A DNA stretch of 64,000 nt from Cyprinodon diabolis (Eukaryota; Chordata; Actinopteri; Cyprinodontiformes; Cyprinodontidae), in NCBI GenBank assembly GCA_030533445.1, contig CM060068.1:18257479-18321478 (forward strand), given 5' to 3'. The translations under genes and the position numbers were made by a program. Below, one piece after another: positions 1 to 11,339 of this stretch; positions within the stretch are counted from its first letter, which is position 1, and each line of letters starts with the position of its first letter. Under the pieces are notes generated by a model. That model was not told where the DNA came from. It was given only the letters and a program-made list of their open reading frames with translations, and made no database searches.

Positions 1-526
1 GTATGCTTTGGGGGGGTTGTCCACAAAGGATATGTTTTGCACACTTGTTAAAATAGAAAACAACCCCTAAGTTTATTTCTAATTAATTGCAGCTGAAATT
101 CCTGGGGTTTTTGTTGTTGTTTTTTTCCTTTTCCTGCATGAACTTGTTAGGTTCCTAGGATTTTTCTTAAGAAATCTGGCTTCAAATTTCCTGAAGTCTA
201 GAGGTATTCTTTTCCCTATTTTTCGAACATTTGTATTTCACTTTAATTCACTGACAACGTTGCTCTTCTAATAACATGTTCACTTCAACATCTGCAAGAT
301 TTCTGTCATGTTAATCATCATTCCCACAACAACAACAAAAAAAACTGACAAAAACAGCTTAAAAGCACATTTTCTAAAATAAAATACTGCTCATCAGGTA
401 AATTGTTATTTAGGTGTTACTATCCCACTCACTTTTTTGTTTTCTCTTCTTTATCTGTAAACATTTTTTGTGAAATGCCATCAGCTGACATCTCTGAGCT
501 GTATCCCTTCCTGATGCATCTCAGTG
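1..526. other. 3' flank of the zinc-finger gene
   Basis: AT-rich sequence that would hold the zinc-finger 3' UTR on the minus strand. The only minus-strand AATAAA noted is at 72-77. No coding or repeat feature is recognised. Confidence 0.4.
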
Positions 527-1549
527 TTAAACATTACTCTCAGTTTCTGTTTTTATTTTGGAGTGTGTGTTCATCTCCGGGGATAACTCCTGAGTAGGTA
601 AGCTCTCTGGAGAAGGGGGCCTGGAGAGCGGAACAAACAGTGGAGGCTTGACCACCTCATATTTTACCCCCATTTTTTCCCTTTTCTGCCTCAAGTGGTT
701 GTCACAGTGATTCACAAACGTTTCCAGCTTGACGAAGGTCTTGTTGCACACTTTGCAGTGATACGGTCGCTGGCCTTTTTTTAGCCGTATGTGAAGCCGG
801 ATGTATGATGAGCGGACAAACGTGCGGCAGCAGACGCCACACTTCAGATCCACCATGTTGCTTGGCATTTCCGTAGGCTGATTACCTAGAGACGCAGAGG
901 TAGATGTGGGTCTGGCATCTCTGGAGGTCTCCTGGGTCTTGTGGGAGATCAGGTTTGTCCTAGAGCGAAAGCCCCCGCCACACTTGAAGGGCCTGTCCTC
1001 AGCGTGGAGGCGAATGTGTGCCAGGAGCCCAGCCTTCTGGGTGAAAGCCTTGCTGCAGAACGTGCACTTAAAAGGCTTCTCCCCTGTGTGTAGCCGACGG
1101 TGGGTCTTCAGGTGTGACGCACGGCCAAAGTTCTTCCCACACTCAGGGCATTTGAATGGTTTTTCACCACTGTGGATTACCTTGTGAGCCATCAAGTGAG
1201 ACGACTGATGGAAGAGCTTTCCACAAGTGTTGCATCTGAACTTCCTTTCCTTGTTGTGGGAGGTGAGATGAAGGCTGAGGTGGGCGGATGAGATGAAGGT
1301 TTTTTTGCATATGCTGCAGCTGTGAGGGTCCAGTCGAATGTGTCGCTGGGCCCGCCGGCCGTTAGGGGGCCCACTGCTGCTTCCAGCTTCACAGGATGGA
1401 CATTTGGATGAAGCATTTGTGTTTTCTATCTGCTTCTGTTTAGCTGAGATGGATTCCGCCTGGGAGTCCAGCTGTGGTGGGCTGTAACTGCATCCACAGT
1501 CTGAACAGAGCCTGGAGGACTCCTGCTGGCCATCGGTTTTATCCAACAT
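527..1549 (-). CDS. C2H2 zinc-finger protein, last coding exon
   Basis: A 341-residue reading frame beginning MLDKTDGQQ and ending ETESNV encodes a chain of Cys2-His2 zinc fingers, so a nuclear DNA-binding protein is likely. Four regular fingers (starting SCSICKKTF, FRCNTCGKLF, FKCPECGKNF, FKCTFCSKAF) are joined partly by TGEKPFKC-type linkers. The fifth (FKCGGGFRSRTNLISH) has lost one of its first cysteine pair and its last histidine. The sixth (LKCGVCCRTF) has Lys in place of its last His. The seventh (YHCKVCNKTF) is regular. The C-terminal tail is Pro/Ser-rich (PPSPESLPTQELSPE) and ends in a SUMO-like IKTE motif. An acceptor-like AG lies just before the ATG (1551-1552), so either upstream exons exist or this is the first coding exon after a non-coding one. 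A possible AATAAA on the minus strand is at 72-77. Family membership is clear; I cannot name the gene. Confidence 0.8.
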   Translation of the reverse strand: MLDKTDGQQESSRLCSDCGCSYSPPQLDSQAESISAKQKQIENTNASSKCPSCEAGSSSGPPNGRRAQRHIRLDPHSCSICKKTFISSAHLSLHLTSHNKERKFRCNTCGKLFHQSSHLMAHKVIHSGEKPFKCPECGKNFGRASHLKTHRRLHTGEKPFKCTFCSKAFTQKAGLLAHIRLHAEDRPFKCGGGFRSRTNLISHKTQETSRDARPTSTSASLGNQPTEMPSNMVDLKCGVCCRTFVRSSYIRLHIRLKKGQRPYHCKVCNKTFVKLETFVNHCDNHLRQKREKMGVKYEVVKPPLFVPLSRPPSPESLPTQELSPEMNTHSKIKTETESNV

Positions 1550-1550
1550 G

Positions 1551-2300
1551 CTGATATTTACAATGAGGAGATGATAACCTATAATGTAACACAAAGAAAT
1601 ATGCAGCTTTATATTTATACATAAATGTCAGGCATAGCATTAAAAGCACTAACAAAAGGATAATCATCTCTTCATGACACTTAATCGGCAAACATATATG
1701 TTTATCAAAGTTGACTAATTAGAAGTAGGAAATACAAATGTTAAGAGTTGGGAGAGTTTGACCTGGCCAAAATGTAATGGTTTTACATGCATGATATACA
1801 GCTATATCCCAAATTATGCTACAAAAACTCTTCATTAAGTCCTCTTCTAAATTAACTGTTTTGGCTTCCCATGCCCAGAGGCTACAGACAGCTCTGCTCA
1901 GCTTATTTACCCTTATGACATAAGGGGAATGCTTTTCAAACAGACCATATTGAGCACACATTAGCTAAGAGGTGAAAGGTAATGACAGTTTTTTTGTTTG
2001 TTTGTTTGTTTGTTTTATGAACCTCACTGACAGACTTTAGGACACATGACTGTTAGAAAATGTTTATAATGTGATTATTGCATAATAGGGAACCTTTAAG
2101 AGATGTCTACAAGCCACAGTGCTCAGGATCTCTCAAAAGTTGTTTAAGAAATGTAATCCACTATGAACTGATAGAACTGGTCAACTATTGTACATAATGT
2201 TTCTAAAAAGGTTAATTCTGCTACAGACTAAAAGATGTTGAATATTCAGTGCATCAGTTTGGTATACATATTTATTGCAGCATACCATGCCATATGTGGG
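1551..2300. other. Intron or upstream flank of the zinc-finger gene
   Basis: AT-rich non-coding sequence with a short TTTG-type simple repeat near 1990-2015. Nothing else is recognised. Confidence 0.4.
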
Positions 2301-2309
2301 GAAGTGTTG

Positions 2310-2532
2310 TGCCAGTGGTTGGAGATGTGCACTTGTGCTCTGAGAAGGTTGCAAGTACTCACTTCAATCCACAGTCTGCACTCTGGGTTCCTGGGCAAGA
2401 CCCTTAACCCCACACTGCTCTCTGGGCGCCGCACAGTGGCAGTCCACTGCTCCCCCAAAGGGGATGAGGTAAATGCAGAGAGTAATTTTCCAGATTGTGT
2501 GACAATAAAGAGATTTTTTTTTTTTTTTTTTT
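2310..2532 (+). repeat. SINE-like interspersed repeat with T-rich tail
   Basis: Contains the string CCTGGGCAAGACCCTTAACC, followed by a GC-rich stretch, ACAATAAAGAG and a poly-T run. A similar sequence lies in the opposite orientation at about 15958-16170, and a weaker relative near 8640-8790. This suggests a short interspersed element family. The exact ends and class were not determined. Confidence 0.5.
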
Positions 2533-2716
2533 ACATTTTACATAACAGTCTAACGGCAAAACAAGACATCCCCTGCCATCAAGTCCAATGGGTATGAACC
2601 TCAGAGGTCCAACTTTAATCGATTTTAAGTTTGTTTTCCATCTAATTGTTTTTTTAGATGTTGAACCCAGAACTCAAACCTGAAAGAACTTTACCCACTA
2701 TAACTTTTATCTAGAG

Positions 2717-3828
2717 CAGGGGTAAATCAGCAGGGTCGGGATGAAGAAAATCATCAACCAGTTAAGGTTGATGATTTTAAAGTTACAGATCATTTTTAAT
2801 GATCTGTTACTTTAAACAGAATTTAACACTGAAATAAAATGAGTTTTTTATGCATCCATGTTATACATTGACTTTTTAAATAAAAAATAAAGTGTTTTTG
2901 AAGTAGAGAACAAAAATCTTTCCGTTTGGTATATAGACAATTTCCTGATTCACTTATTTTTTTAAAACACCTGAACTGACTGTATTTTTTATTTTATTTT
3001 TTCTGGCTTAATGAGAGCAGTGGGCTTTAGGCTGCCTTAAACCTGGGTTTGGATGGTGACAAAGCCATTCTCAAATACATATCAAAGTGCTCATTCGTGA
3101 GCCTGGATCCATGTTTATTTTTGATTCTGTTCATGGCGGAGAATCCTGCTGCACAGCAGCAGGTTGAGCCAAACATACTCTAAATGTTCAGGATTCATGG
3201 GGGCACAGAAAAGCATGAAATAAAAAACAGGGCAAGGGATTCCAATATATTAAGAGAGCTGCATGAAGTGAAATTTCTATTCAATTAGGTTTTATACAAA
3301 TTCTATTTCTTATGAGGTCAATATACATTTATAATTTAGGAATTTTACTTTTTTTTTTCCACTGTAAAAATTAAGAGTTTATTTTAAACTTGTTTAGAAA
3401 AAAAAACATTTAGCTGATGAAAATGGGATCCTATCTCAATGCCACTGAAGCTATCACCTTATTGTTTTTAAATAATTAGTAAAAACATAATTTGTAAAGA
3501 AAAAAAATGAAATAGATCCAAAGAACCTATCAGTAACCATGCATGTTCCAGTGCAGATCATCATTGGAACAATTGAAAGTATTATTCCTTCAGTAAAGGG
3601 GCCCTAATAGGGGCCAGGACATGATTTACAGGGGCACTGGCCTCCGTTGGCCCCTGTCTAGAACCACCCATGATGTGGGATTTCAGGGTAACAGGAGAAG
3701 TGGCACAAGTGACGTTTAGACACTGTTGTCAGACAACATGCGGTAATTTATAAATGTTTTAAATTAGGTTGGCTCAGGATTAGCTAGCAGGTGGATCCGG
3801 ACTGCGGTCCGCTAATCCATGACCTCTG
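2717..3828 (-). mobile_element. hAT-type DNA transposon remnant
   Basis: The ends CAGGGGT (2717) and ACCTCTG (ending 3828) are short inverted termini of hAT type. They are flanked by near-identical 8-bp duplications, ATCTAGAG (2709-2716) and ATCTAGAT (3829-3836). On the minus strand, about 3030-3180 encodes GFSAMNRIKNKHGSRLTNEH followed by FDMYLRMA and a stop. This matches the C-terminal dimerisation region typical of hAT transposases. Only this 3' coding end is recognisable, so the element is internally deleted. Two adjacent hairpins at 2747-2778 and 2779-2813 sit near the left end. Confidence 0.75.
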
Positions 3829-3849
3829 ATCTAGATGGATATTTAAATA

Positions 3850-4085
3850 TATGCGTTTATTCAATTCAGTTTATTTATATAGTTCACAACACATGTCATC
3901 TCAAGGCACTTTACAGTTCACCAGATCATACAGTCAAATTGATTCAAAGTTTTCTAAGGAAAACCAGTTGATTGCATCGACTCACTGACTCGAATGCAAT
4001 CCCTCACACTAAGCATGCTTGTAGCGACAGTGGAGAGGAAAAACTCCCATTTAACAGAAAGAATTCTCCAGCAGAACCAGGCTTA
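3850..4085 (+). repeat. Fish interspersed repeat (LINE/SINE type)
   Basis: The strings TTCAGTTTATTTATATAG, CTCAAGGCACTTTACAG, GGAAAAACTCCCATTTAACA and CAGCAGAACCAGGCTTAGTG are characteristic of a very common teleost interspersed repeat. Its class is not decidable here. Confidence 0.5.
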
Positions 4086-4179
4086 GTGTGTTTATTTGTT
4101 AGCAAAGGCTTTAGGAAAGTATAGTTTGTCTTTATTTGGAAAATATGGTTGTTGTGGTTAATTTTCTTGTTGGATCAGC

Positions 4180-4790
4180 ATAGATTTACCATAAGTTTCT
4201 GGTGCCGATCCGCTTTCGGCCACCATTGTTTATTCCCTGGCCACCCTTATAAAATGTTTCTAGCTACGCCCCTGCTTGGCTGATGACATTGAGAAATCCA
4301 TCAAATGCTGATTATTACAGATGGACCTGCAGTGAGCGCCACTTTCACTCCACACTCTTTATTGCTTTATCTTTTAGTGGCTTATTTCATTGTAATGCAA
4401 CATGCAGACAGTCTAATGTATATCTAAAAAGCTCAGATCATCGCGCTGCGGCCTGCATCGCCCTGAACAATGAGGAGTATGTAGATCAACAAAGACTCCA
4501 CATACCGTGTCCATTTCCCCCTCCTAATAATAGGAAGCTTATTCTTTGAAGTGTTTTACCTCTGAGCCGCAGTTAAAATGTCACCAGCAAAAGAAAAAAA
4601 ACCTGGAGTTAATAAACTTATTTGAGTGGGTGTTTGGTCGTTTTCCTTTGCTTAAAAGAGGCAGCCCCGGTGCAGAAACTGGGCTGCAGCATCATCTAGA
4701 TAGCGGCGGATCAACTGGTAGGGTGGCCATTTCTATAGCATCGAAAGGGAGGACATTGTGCGGCATATCAATAAATTACTAAGGTGTACA
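4180..4790 (+). repeat. Unclassified repeat, copy 1 of 2
   Basis: Nearly the same sequence recurs at about 6455-7140 in the same orientation. Shared strings include GATCCGCTTTCGGCCACCAT, ATAAAATGTTTCT, CGCGCTGCGGCCTGCATCGC and AAAAGAGGCAGCCCCGGTGC. Both copies contain an open stretch reading NPSNADYY and later SSDHRAAACIALNNEE, matching no family I recognise. The start of copy 2 includes about 70 bp between the shared GGCTGATGA and AGAAATCCATC that is absent here. Confidence 0.6.
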
Positions 4791-5329
4791 TAAGAATCGG
4801 GTAAAGTCACATTTATAGTACAAGTCTTAGTAGTTAAAAGAGGATGCTTGTGTAGCTGAATAGAACAAAATATAAAAGAAATGTAAAAAAGAATTGTTTC
4901 CCAGCATTTGTATTTATTTAATACATTGTGGTGTTTAAAAAGTGACCACCGAGATGAATCTTTAAAGTGCAGAATACCACAAAGCATAAGATGTGTGGAC
5001 TTAAACGTTAAAAAAATCTTTTTAACAAGAAACATTCATAATAAAATAGCCTAATATTTTTTAAACAACAAAAGAGATTGTAGAAAACACATTCAACTGC
5101 TCTAAAAGTATAGCTTTATTTTTAAGAGCCTCAGTCTTTTGGGAACTTTTCTTAAGTGTATGTGTGCAGCAGACCTGTCTTTATGGTCATACCTTTATCT
5201 ATGGGCGAATCACTGAAATCCACTTTCACGTCACAGTCTACACTTCCATAAGACTAGTGATGTTTTATAGTATAAGCCACCTTGCAGCTTTGCAGAAGTT
5301 ATTTTAGCATCCAGGGGCAACAAAACTTA
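4791..5329. other. Spacer without recognised features
   Basis: AT-rich sequence between the first unclassified repeat copy and the Harbinger-type MITE. No coding, RNA or repeat feature is recognised. Confidence 0.4.
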
Positions 5330-5964
5330 GGCCCCGTCCACACGAAGTCAAAACGAACACGAAACGCTAATATTTTCCAGAACGTTTGTCGTAAAGACGG
5401 AGACGTAAAATAAATGTGATCGTCCACACGAATGCATGAAAACGCTGCAAAATGTATGCCAGGCCTGTAAGTGGCGCTGTCGTGCCAAAGCAAAAATAGG
5501 CGACGAAATGTTGGGCATGCGCACTAATATTTATACATGGTTGCCCTGCGGGTCCATTTTTGTGGTTCAGTCAAATTCAGGTGCTGAACTATGTCGTCGA
5601 TATTGCTCTGTTCTTCCTGGAGATATTCCAGAAGAAGAAGATTCTGTTGTAAGCCCGACAGCAGGGTGAGTAGCATGAGCAGCAACCATTCAACACAGTA
5701 CGGCGCCATTGTTGTTGTGATACTGTGTCGCGCATGCGTGTGTAGAGGCGACGCTATGACGCATGCGTGTAAAAAAAAAAAATGCAGTTAGAGCTTAAAG
5801 ATGGAAACGCGAAAACGGCGTTTCAAAATCTTCCCACTCTGAAGGCTGAATAAAAAAAAGATCGTTTACAGACCCCCGAAACGCCGGCTTCGTATGGATG
5901 AGAGGCTGGTTTGGTGAAAAATTTGTGCGTTTAGGCCAGGGTTCGGCTTGATGTGGACGGGGCC
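5330..5964. mobile_element. PIF/Harbinger-like MITE with TTA duplication
   Basis: Starts GGCCCCGTCCACACG and ends with the near complement ATGTGGACGGGGCC. It is flanked by TTA on both sides (5327-5329 and 5965-5967), the 3-bp TWA-type target duplication of PIF/Harbinger elements. It is 635 bp long with no transposase-like reading frame, so it is non-autonomous. The class is inferred from terminus and duplication length. Confidence 0.65.
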
Positions 5965-6429
5965 TTAATGTAAAAGCCAACATTGAAGAGTTCGCTGCTG
6001 CACGTTAATTACTTTTATGTTAATCCGTACTCGCACGCCGTTCAATTGCAGCTTTTCCTCGACTACTTACGCCCAAATCGCTTAGACAAAGTGTCAGAAA
6101 CCATGGAATGAATCTCCACTACCTCATAAATTCACGCTCTTTTCTCCATTCTGGGTTAAACGACTTCCTGCTTTTTACAGGACGCTGACCTTAATACTTA
6201 GCATCAGTAATTCTGATCCTTGTTTACTTTTGCAACAAATGACAAGCAGATCTTTATCTGACACGCCGCCACTCTTAGCAATCATCTGTTAGATCAGATA
6301 GTGATGCCTTTTTGATGATTGGATATTGTGCTGCAGCCCAGCAAAAAATAAATAAATAAATAAAAATCTGCTCTACAGGCCTAATGCCTCATAAAGGAGG
6401 ACAAATACAAGTCCGCCCTAAAGCCGGAC

Positions 6430-7190
6430 ATCTGGCCACCCTAAGATTGACCCTAAGTTTCTGGTGCTGATCCGCTTTCGGCCACCATTGGTTATTCCCT
6501 GGCCACCCTTATAAAATGTTTCTGGCTACGCCCCTGCTTGGCTGATGATTCGTGTCTTTTAACCTGGGGAGCAGGCAGTAAGCTGTTATTGCCAGCTGGC
6601 AGAGGCAGTCTAATACTTTGGTTAATGGTTGTCTAATATGGATCTGGAGCTACAAACCAGAACACAACAGTCCTGCTAAGCAGACGTTCAGAAATCCATC
6701 AAATGCTGATTATTATAGATGGACCTGCAATGAGCGCCACTTTCACTCCACACTCTTTATCGCTTTATCTTTTAGTGGTTTATTTAATTGTAACGCGGGT
6801 CAAAAATGCAGACAATCTCATGTATATCTAAAAAGCTCAGATCATCGCGCTGCGGCCTGCATCGCCCTGAACAATGAGGAGGATGTAGATCAACAAAGAC
6901 TCCACATACCGTGTCCATTTCCCCCTCCTAATACATGGGAAGCTTATTGTTTGAAGTGTTTTTCCTCTGAGCTGCAGTTAAAATGTCACCAGCAAAAGAA
7001 AAAAAAAAACCTGGAGTTAATAAACATATTTCAGCGGGTGTTTGGTCGTTTTCCTTTGCTTAAAAGAGGCAGCCCCGGTGCAGAAACTGGGCTGCAGCAT
7101 CATCTAGCGAGCGGCGGATCAACTGGACAGACTGCTGCGGGGTTAAAGGCAACATCCAGGAAAACTAACAGTGCAGAAATTTGTTAGAAA
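6430..7190 (+). repeat. Unclassified repeat, copy 2 of 2
   Basis: Direct-oriented second copy of the 4180-4790 repeat, very similar over about 600 bp. It has a short insertion (GGGTCAAAAATGCAG near 6797) and extra sequence around 6540-6690. The longest frame (from about 6618) is one uninterrupted stretch of 189 codons, but it resembles no protein I know and differs from copy 1 by indels. I do not call it a gene. Confidence 0.6.
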
Positions 7191-8206
7191 AACCGACCAA
7201 ATTCAGTTATTTTCTGTAGGTTTCGTTTAATGTGGAAATGAGAGGACATTTGACCTTTGTTACGATCATCTGTTAGTTTCGTTTCTGCTGAAATCTGATT
7301 TAAATCTCAGAAAGAAGGAAACCAGGCAGGAAACGCCAGGTGAATGTGGAAGGGTAAAGATAAGCAACCTGAACTTTTTCAACATCACTTGCTTAAACTA
7401 TCTGATTAAATTATGCACGGGCTGATTTAAGGTAAAGTATTTGTTTTAAAATTATTATTTTTAACCTTTACATGTTGCACATTATAGACATATCATGTGC
7501 AAAAATGCCACATTAACATTATCTGATTACCAATCTAGTAATTATGAATTGATTGTGTAATCTTTATCTAAAAGGAGAACACATTTACTGTTATCAGGTT
7601 CTTTACCGTTCATATGGCAATCAGTGAAATACTTAAAAAAAATCAACATTTCAAGCCAATAGTGTTATTGGAGTCCAGGATAAGACATTATTACCTTTGT
7701 AACATAAAAAATGTGGATATTTTGATGGCAAAAATGAATGTCGGTGTGATAAGAAACGTCAACTTGCCTGAATATATGAAGAAAAATAACAAAAGCGCTT
7801 CTATAAGAAATTCATGAAAAACACTCAGAGTGAAAGAAACTCATTTTTTGGTACAACATAACATTAGAGGCGTTAATGCTGATACTGTCACTTACTTTTT
7901 TTAGTTTAAAAACCTAAATATAATTGTTAACTATGCTTAATAACTTTTGATTTAGCTATATATTACAGTAGGTAATATATCATTTAAGGGTTCATCTAAA
8001 TGGTCAGATGCCAAAATAAGATGTACAGCCATGTAGCAGTATCTTTGCTGAATGGCTGGATATAGATCTCGGACTCCATTTTAAGGGGTATGCCAAGGAT
8101 CAAAAACGGTAACTTGCCCTATAAAAAGTTAACCGGTGAACTTTTTATTATTAAAATTATCTTTTTATGCTCATTTTCATTATTAAACTTGTCTCTTTTA
8201 CTGCAG

Positions 8207-8255
8207 GCCTAACCAACCTTAGCAGGATGAGTCAGAAGACCAGGAATAAATCCCG
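8207..8255 (+). CDS. Duplicate start exon of the sacsin-like gene (upstream copy)
   Basis: A short exon-like segment between an acceptor (CTGCAG, ending 8206) and a donor (CCCG|GTAAG). Its ATG at 8227 gives 29 coding bases, MSQKTRNKSR to phase 2. The start exon at 12615-12660 has the same design: 29 coding bases, [10 protein letters not shown], the same donor string and related upstream bases (AACCAAC). Both would splice in frame to the exon at 14305. The copy may be an alternative start exon with its own promoter or a relic of a 5' duplication. No partner first exon was proven; IRF-like half-sites near 7219-7285 and a donor-like CGCCAG|GTGAA at about 7342 are candidates. Confidence 0.55.
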
Positions 8256-8929
8256 GTAAGATTGTCATTTATTTTTTTTTTCATGTGCTGTGCTTTTAAC
8301 AGAACAAATATTTCCATTTCAAGCACTGTCAGAGTGCGCAGCCATATTTGAATGTTATGCTCCTCCTCTGGCCAGTTGAGTTGGTCTATCCAGTACTCGT
8401 ACAGTACTAGTTGAGGGGAGATGGCACCCCCCCATTCTTGAAAAAAATCATCCCCTTTCTTAAATGACGATCCCCCCATACCATCTCCTGTGACATTTTA
8501 TTACTGAATGTGTAAAACTTCGACCATATATTAACGATAATGGCAATACTATTGCCGTTTTGACATTTGGCGGGCTGTGGGCTTAAAATAAATAAAATCA
8601 AAGAAGTGACCTACCATGACTATGAAGCTGATCTCAGTGGGAAATTTATCCTCTGCATTTGTCCCTAACTATGTAGGGGAAGTGATAGCCAGGCCAGTCC
8701 GGGGACTGAATGCAGTTCTACTGTATGGTGCCTTGGTCAAGGTCAATGACTTGTGTACCTGATATGTAACAATCATACCATGCATTTTGCTTTAGGTTAA
8801 TAGACTATATTGATTAGGCTATGTATGCCACCACCCCCCTTCTTTTTTTTTAACAACTAGGCTACTGTGTCTCTCAGTCTTTAATAAAATGCCAACTGAG
8901 GCTCCAAAAATGTAGGATTTGTTTAGTTT

Positions 8930-10205
8930 TTTTCTTATAAATAGCTCTCTGGTAGTCGGTTCCACAGGAGAGGAGCCTGATAACAAAAAGATCTGCCTCC
9001 CATTCTACTTTTAGTAATTCTAGGAACCACTAATAAACCTGCAGATTGAGAGTGAAGTGCTCTGTTAGGAACATAAGGAACAATCATGTCTCTGATATAA
9101 GATGGAGCTTGGCCATTTATATATGAGAAGGAAGATTTTAAAATCTATTCTGGATTTAACAGGAAGCCAATGAAGAGAAATTAGGATAGGAGAGATATGA
9201 TCTCTCTTTTTAATTTTTCTGTCATTTCAGAACTCTGGCTGCAGCATTTTGGATCAGCTGAAGGCTTTTAACTACAGTTTGTGGACTTCCTGATAGTAAA
9301 GAATTACAATAGTCTAGCCTTGAAGTAACAAATGCATGGACTAGTTTCTCAGCATCACCCCTGGACAGGAGATTTCTAATTTTTGCAATATTCCGCAAAT
9401 GAAAGTAGAAAATTCTAGAAACTTATTTGATATAGGATTTAAATGATAGGTCCTGATCAAAACTTACACCACGATTCTTTACTTTATTATCTGAGATCAA
9501 TTTAATCCCATCCAAATGAAGCGAATGACTAATCAGCATATTTTTTAAATACTATTACTTCTGTTTTGCCTGGATTCAGAAGCAGAAAGTTAAGGGTCAT
9601 CCAGGTTTTTATGTCTTCAAGACATGTCTTTAATCTATGTAATGGTTTAGCTTCATCTGGATTTATAAACAGATACAGCTTAGTACCATCAGCAAACAGT
9701 GAAAATGAATCCCAGGCTGTCTAATAATTCTACCAATTGGGAGCATATATAAGGTAAAGAGAATTAGTCCTAGCACTGATCCCTGTGGTATTCCACAGGT
9801 AACCCTGGAGAATGAGATTTATCATTAACGTGAACAAACAGGGTAGATATGATTTAAACCAGTCTAGCATTGTTTCTTTAACTCCTACAAAACATTCAAA
9901 TCTTTCTAAAAGAATATTATGATCAACTGTGTCACATGCAGAACTGAGATCTAACAGGTCGAGTCCATTATCTGAGACCATGAGAATATCATTAATGACT
10001 TTTACCAGAGCTGTTTCTGTGCTATGATGAGCTCTAACGCCAGACTGAAATTCTTCAAAAAGTTCATTATGCTGTAAGTTCTTGCACACTTTTTTGGAAA
10101 CTACTTTCTCAAGAATTTTAGATAAGAAACAAAGATTGGATATAGATCTATAATTGACCAAGTCATCTGGGTCCAGGGATGGCTCCTTAAGTAAACCCTT
10201 AAGGA
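8930..10205 (-). mobile_element. LINE (non-LTR retrotransposon) fragment with reverse-transcriptase remnant
   Basis: On the minus strand, 10161-9730 reads MVNYRSISNLCFLSKILEKV and continues with QSGVRAHHSTETALVKVIND, then LDLSSACDTVDHNILLERF. These match the N-terminal half of a LINE reverse transcriptase of the Rex1/CR1/L2 kind. Part of the catalytic core is replaced by an unrelated tail, and the sequence 9700-8930 corresponds to broken downstream coding sequence and 3' UTR. The copy is 5'-truncated and dead. Confidence 0.75.
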
Positions 10206-10540
10206 CCTTTTTTTCTCTTGAATATGATAAATAACCCTAAATATTCCTCCTAATTTTAGACCCCATACAACACCATATGGTCACCACTATCCAGTTCAAA
10301 ACACGATTTAAGAAAAGCATATGCTGACTATAAGCTACTGCTTAAAATACATATTTTTCATTATAGGTTGCAAAGGGAATAAATATAGTTTGTTCAAACT
10401 TTAACCATAATTCCACGAGAGTTCTACACCTTGAGATGAGCTCAGATAGTTTGATTAACCCTGCAGACTGTGATTTTCAATCATTAGATCATAGCGGCTA
10501 CACCGCCACGCAGCGCCACCTACCGTTATTTAAACGAAGG

Positions 10541-10745
10541 GATTTTCATTTTCTCGGTAAATTTCATTTCATGCCAAGACGACACCCCAGGAAGTGATTT
10601 TTTTTTTTTTTTTAAATATCTTAACTTCCGAGTTTCGATTTCCCCGTTGGTGCTTTTGGATTTGTAAGAAATGAAAGTTATAGATAGAGGGAGTTAACGG
10701 AGGTTAGGGTGAGGCTTTATAAAGCAGGACTCTCGCAGCATCCTC
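10541..10745 (+). promoter_or_regulatory. Candidate interferon-responsive promoter of the sacsin-like gene
   Basis: AGTTTCGATTTC at 10631-10642 is, on the minus strand, GAAATCGAAACT, an exact match to the ISRE consensus GAAANNGAAACT. TTTCATTTTC at 10544-10553 gives GAAAATGAAA, a second core match, and ATTTCATTTC at 10561-10570 is a weaker one. GAGGCTTTATAAAGC holds a TATA box at about 10716-10723, roughly 80 bp after the exact ISRE. The putative first exon with a donor at 10790 follows immediately. IRF/STAT control is inferred from motifs only. Confidence 0.55.
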
Positions 10746-10790
10746 TCAGTTTCCAAGGAGCCGATGGGATCCAGCGCTGATGTGACTCAG
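10746..10790 (+). other. Candidate first exon (5' UTR with a short upstream ORF)
   Basis: About 25-30 bp after a TATA box, the sequence runs to a donor CTCAG|GTACAT at 10790. An ATG at 10764 gives MGSSADVTQ up to the donor. Spliced to the exon beginning at 12615 it continues QPTQEG and stops at TGA. That TGA overlaps the main ATG (ATGA), so the reading frame would be a 15-codon upstream ORF rather than the protein start. The transcription start is inferred from TATA spacing. Confidence 0.45.
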
Positions 10791-11339
10791 GTACATTTAT
10801 TACTTCCTTATTACATGATTTAATTACAGAAGGCCTAGTATGTACTCTGTCATATTTTTTTACATGTTTATATCAGTTTTTTTTTCTACCTAAATTCGAA
10901 TTGATTATTAACCACCGCTTTTAGTGTATTTGTGGTTAAAAATAATAATAATAATAATTAAAAAAAGGCATGAGAGCTATAAAAGTATCTATGAAAGCTG
11001 CGTCACTTAGGATACAGGAAATACTGTTTTTATTACGGTTTGTTTCCCTGCATCAAACGTTTGTGCAGAAAATATGAAAAACTTCACCTGCATTAATAAA
11101 CAAATAACAACTCAATTTGAGTATTTTGTGATGAATTTAAATAATTCTGCAACATGTCTGCATGGGTCCGTGTATCTTTTGGTAATTGGGTTTTTTTTTT
11201 TTTTTGTTTCCCGAAATGGAAAATGAAATTCAAATCATTTTTTCAAATGTTACTTTTCTCTTTTTGACAATGAAAAAGAGAAACGCTTTGAAATTCTATT
11301 CTCTCTTTTTTTTTTCCCGTTCCTGAAACGACGAAAAGA

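Noticed and set aside
6618..7187. 189-codon open frame in the second unclassified repeat
   Set aside because: It lies wholly in a repeat, the other copy is disrupted, and it matches no family I know.
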